From positions 1-64,000 of the forward strand of contig NZ_VAUV01000011.1 in assembly GCF_005780165.1 (NCBI RefSeq): a stretch of 64,000 bases of DNA, in the 5' to 3' direction. The notes under the pieces are model-generated. The model was not told the DNA's origin. It did not search any database and worked only from the letters and a program-made list of their open reading frames with translations. The stretch comes from Phragmitibacter flavus. Lineage in GTDB: Bacteria; Verrucomicrobiota; Verrucomicrobiia; Verrucomicrobiales; Verrucomicrobiaceae. Shown here piece by piece: positions 61,715 through 64,000 of this stretch. The translations under genes and the position numbers were made by a program. Numbering within the stretch: position 1 is the first letter of the stretch; each line of letters opens with the position of its first letter.

Positions 61715-62642
61715 ACGCTGGCACGATGGGGTCTGGAACCGGCTCATCGCTTCCACCATCACCGATGATCTCACCCTATCCAAGGTGCGCATCGCAACTG
61801 CCATTTTGACGCTGTTGTTCTTCGATCTTCACTTCGCTTGGATCACCGATCTGCCACCATCCCTCTTTGCCCCGCATAAGCTCTCTTTAGCCATTCTCTT
61901 CAAAGACATGCCCGGAAAATTGTGCTTCCAGATCGGCGAAATTTTGTTGGTTTTTTCAGTGTTCTGCGTCGCGATCGGCCTCAAGTCCCGCATCAATTGC
62001 CTGCTCTTTGCCTTCACATACATTTGTCTGTGCTCGTTCAAATACAGTTTCGGAAAAATTGATCATACCATCATGCTTCCGGCTGCTTTCTTCTGTCTTG
62101 CATTGACTAATGCCGGCTGTCGATGGGCGATCATTCCCGACCGCGAAAAGTCATTCGTCCCCCGAGGTGAAACCTTGCTCTCCATCACGCTTGCTTTTGG
62201 GATGTTCACAGCGGGATTACCGAAAGCCATCCACTGGCTTGACTTCGATTTAACTCACAATGGTTTCCTCTCATGGTTCTATCGGGGTTACTTCTCGATG
62301 GAGCGGCAGCCTTTCGGTGCTTCATTGGTGTTTCAAATGCCAGCATGGCTCACCGAGGTCTTTGACTACTGCGCGGTGGCCTTCGAGCTCTCCCCGTTCT
62401 TCTGCCTTCTGCTTGGTCGCACCTACTGGCGCACTTGGATCGTGGTAGCCTGCCTGTTTCATACATTCAACACCATCTTGTTGGGCATTCCATTTTTCAT
62501 CAACATCGTTGCTTATCTTCCGTTCATCTTGTTGGATCGTCAGGCTATCGCTGCCCCACGCAAAAACCCTTTTGTAAGTCTTGTCGTCGTTTCTTTTGCA
62601 CTCGCGGCTCTAACCATGCATTTCGCGCAAACCTTCAAATGA
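61701..62642 (+). CDS. HTTM-like polytopic membrane protein
   Basis: A 313-residue inner-membrane protein with about eight hydrophobic segments. Charged features such as FKYSFGKIDHTIMLP, FSMERQPFGASLVFQMP and ACLFHTFNTILLG resemble HTTM-type (horizontally transferred transmembrane, vitamin K carboxylase-like) proteins. The family link is tentative. ATG 61701 is the natural start and overlaps the end of the broken gene by 14 bases. The product of that gene, when intact, would have been its partner. Confidence 0.62.
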   Translation: MSFAKRWHDGVWNRLIASTITDDLTLSKVRIATAILTLLFFDLHFAWITDLPPSLFAPHKLSLAILFKDMPGKLCFQIGEILLVFSVFCVAIGLKSRINCLLFAFTYICLCSFKYSFGKIDHTIMLPAAFFCLALTNAGCRWAIIPDREKSFVPRGETLLSITLAFGMFTAGLPKAIHWLDFDLTHNGFLSWFYRGYFSMERQPFGASLVFQMPAWLTEVFDYCAVAFELSPFFCLLLGRTYWRTWIVVACLFHTFNTILLGIPFFINIVAYLPFILLDRQAIAAPRKNPFVSLVVVSFALAALTMHFAQTFK

Positions 62643-62816
62643 ATGGAGTTTCATTCGATTGCTCAATACTGCGTCAACCCCGACTACATCGCGCCACTCC
62701 TCGCGACGCTCTGGGCTTTGTGCGGACTTTTTGCCGCCAGAAACCTATGGCTCTCACATATGAACCCGTCCCCAGAGGCTAATTTTCCCCCCTCTCCTTC
62801 CGCTTCACCGCGATGA
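62643..62816 (+). CDS. Small ORF, possible membrane peptide, 57 aa
   Basis: The ATG follows directly on the TGA of the HTTM-like gene (TGAATG). The 57 residues begin MEFHSIAQYCVNPDYIAPLL and contain one hydrophobic segment (about 15-35). The last 38 bases overlap the convergent glycosidase gene. Whether it is translated is uncertain; it could be a remnant of a longer C-terminal part. Confidence 0.35.
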   Translation: MEFHSIAQYCVNPDYIAPLLATLWALCGLFAARNLWLSHMNPSPEANFPPSPSASPR

Positions 62817-63801
62817 ACACCGGCGACCTCTCCGGCTGCAACGGCTCTTTCTCGATGTCCAGCCAAGTATTAAACGCATGAAAATGATGCGGCAAACCCG
62901 TGAACCGCATCGAATACTGCAACGCCTTTCCCCCATCCAGCAGCGTCGCATGCTGCACGTTTAACTTCCGCGCCAGTTCCGCCGCCTCGCCAATGTTCAT
63001 CAATCCCCCATTGCCCGACAATACCATTACCACCCGTCCATCCTGCCTCACCCCCGCCAGCGCACGATACGTCAGCCGGTCGCCATTAAAATACTTGTTT
63101 GGCGCCAGATCCACGTAGGAAAACACCGTGTGATTTTTTAACACCGACGGATACCCCTGCGAAGCCTCCGTCAATACCCCCGGCGTCTCTTCAAACAACG
63201 ACTTCGGCCCAAACCATGGTCGCCCGTCCTTCACAAAAAAATAACCGGTCCATGCCGTGAAAGGACGGCTCACCTGCTGACCCTTGCTCACCACCAGCCC
63301 CAATGGTTTGCCTTCAGGATCGCGAAAATTCGCCGTGATCGCAAACACCGCCTCTTCGGCCCCCAATCTTTCCCGCGCCGTCGTCAACTCAAACTTCTCC
63401 CGGAAACTCGTCACGAACTCATACTGCGCCGGATCAAACTCCACCACGTGGACCTCCGCCCCGATCACCGCCTGCGTCACATGCTGCCACAATCTCTGCG
63501 CCGGCCTGCGCACCTCCAGCGTTTTCCAAGTCGCCCCCGGCGTCCGTGCCTGATCATGCAACGCGCCGAAAAGCTCACTCATCCCCACCGACGCCACGTC
63601 CTTCCACTCGCCCGAATCCAATCTCACCTGCAACGCCTTCTTCGAATCCCGAAACGCCACAAACGTCAGGTTCCCCCGCAAGTTGAACACATAATCCACC
63701 GCCACCAGCGCCAGCACCCCGGCCAGCACCGCCAGCAATACCAGTTTGGTCAAACAGCCGAAACGAAACCGTCTGCGTTTGGATTTCCGGGGTTTTGTCA
63801 C
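62779..63801 (-). CDS. Phosphodiester glycosidase family protein (NAGPA-like)
   Basis: A 340-residue protein with an N-terminal membrane anchor (about 13-35) and a phosphodiester glycosidase domain: EAVFAITANFRDPEGKPLG, GYFFVKDGRPWFG, the VVMVLSGNGGLMNIGEAAELARKL segment and HATLLDGGKALQYSM. The human relative uncovers mannose 6-phosphate by removing GlcNAc; bacterial members act on phospho-sugars in the envelope, with unknown substrates. It starts with GTG at 63801, overlapping the helicase stop (GTGA). Confidence 0.82.
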   Translation of the reverse strand: MTKPRKSKRRRFRFGCLTKLVLLAVLAGVLALVAVDYVFNLRGNLTFVAFRDSKKALQVRLDSGEWKDVASVGMSELFGALHDQARTPGATWKTLEVRRPAQRLWQHVTQAVIGAEVHVVEFDPAQYEFVTSFREKFELTTARERLGAEEAVFAITANFRDPEGKPLGLVVSKGQQVSRPFTAWTGYFFVKDGRPWFGPKSLFEETPGVLTEASQGYPSVLKNHTVFSYVDLAPNKYFNGDRLTYRALAGVRQDGRVVMVLSGNGGLMNIGEAAELARKLNVQHATLLDGGKALQYSMRFTGLPHHFHAFNTWLDIEKEPLQPERSPVFIAVKRKERGEN

Positions 63802-64000
63802 GACGAGAAACTACGCACGTTCCACACCTCCATCAACTCCTCAGGCAACTCTTCCACAAATCGCGACAACCGCACCATGATGTTCCCATCCCGCGCCTGA
63901 AAATTCACCATCGGACACAGCAAATACAACTCATCCTTCGCCCTGGTCAAGGTCACAAAAAACACCCGCCGCTCCTCCTCAATCGCCTCCAGACCGCCAC
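63798..64000 (-). CDS. UvrD/PcrA-type DNA helicase, C-terminal part only
   Basis: The last 67 residues of a superfamily 1 helicase. Motif VI is visible: EEERRVFFVTLTRAKDELYL, followed by a short tail (RFVEELPEELMEVWN). The rest lies beyond the window edge. The stop overlaps the start of the glycosidase gene. The call rests on one strong motif. Confidence 0.85.
   Translation of the reverse strand, partial: GGLEAIEEERRVFFVTLTRAKDELYLLCPMVNFQARDGNIMVRLSRFVEELPEELMEVWNVRSFSS

Overview
The window looks like a chromosomal segment of a heterotrophic, Gram-negative Verrucomicrobiota bacterium. This is inferred from gene content, not from a marker gene. Supporting items are a PEP-CTERM protein with autotransporter-type beta repeats, secreted sulfatases, a DUF1501 remnant, GYF_2/RDD and zinc-ribbon membrane proteins, an ECF sigma factor followed by an anti-sigma/DUF3520 protein, ExbB/ExbD genes with long coiled coils, and an LptA-type protein. 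Most of the window is dense and protein-coding; one tRNA gene (Arg, anticodon CCU) is present.

Layout. 0.1-4.1 kb: two small genes, a truncated gene, a perfect inverted repeat and a tandem two-sulfatase protein. 4.3-11.5 kb: enolase-superfamily enzyme, PaiB-like protein, cytochrome P450, an SbtA/SbtB bicarbonate-transport pair divergent from a NhaR-like LysR regulator, and a secreted probable alpha/alpha-toroid protein. 11.9-14.7 kb: a low-quality patch of gene remnants (DUF1501 tail, headless PEP-CTERM protein, broken SRAP-like and unknown genes) lying on the 3' side of tRNA-Arg. 14.9-25.1 kb: transglutaminase, heterodimeric ABC exporter, KaiC-like ATPase coupled to a hybrid histidine kinase, CoA-binding protein, AAA ATPase and a small ribbon-helix-helix-like protein.

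25.3-36.4 kb: ECF sigma/anti-sigma pair, aldo/keto reductase, an ExbB-ExbD-ExbD energiser operon, plsY-gpsA, lptA and DUF502. 36.5-40.6 kb: a run of zinc-ribbon, GYF_2 and RDD membrane proteins plus a SanA-like protein. 40.7-48.9 kb: dtd, cell-wall amidase, cutA, an NtrB/NtrC-like two-component pair, DUF721 (DciA-like), DUF2868 and small envelope proteins.

49.0-64.0 kb: HtrA protease, a pseudokinase-like/Sel1 membrane protein, guaA, a ParA/SAP-like pair, a four-gene coupled run PAS-MBL-rnhB-yraN, an ENPP-type phosphodiesterase, a broken gene overlapping an HTTM-like membrane protein, a phosphodiester glycosidase and the 3' end of a UvrD-type helicase cut by the window edge.

The best candidates for undescribed biology are the ExbB/ExbD/ExbD operon (zinc ribbon on ExbB, one ExbD lacking the proton-path Asp), the KaiC-hybrid kinase module, the tandem pseudokinase-Sel1 protein, and the GYF_2/RDD/zinc-ribbon cluster. 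Intergenic space also carries several perfect inverted repeats and short tandem repeats.
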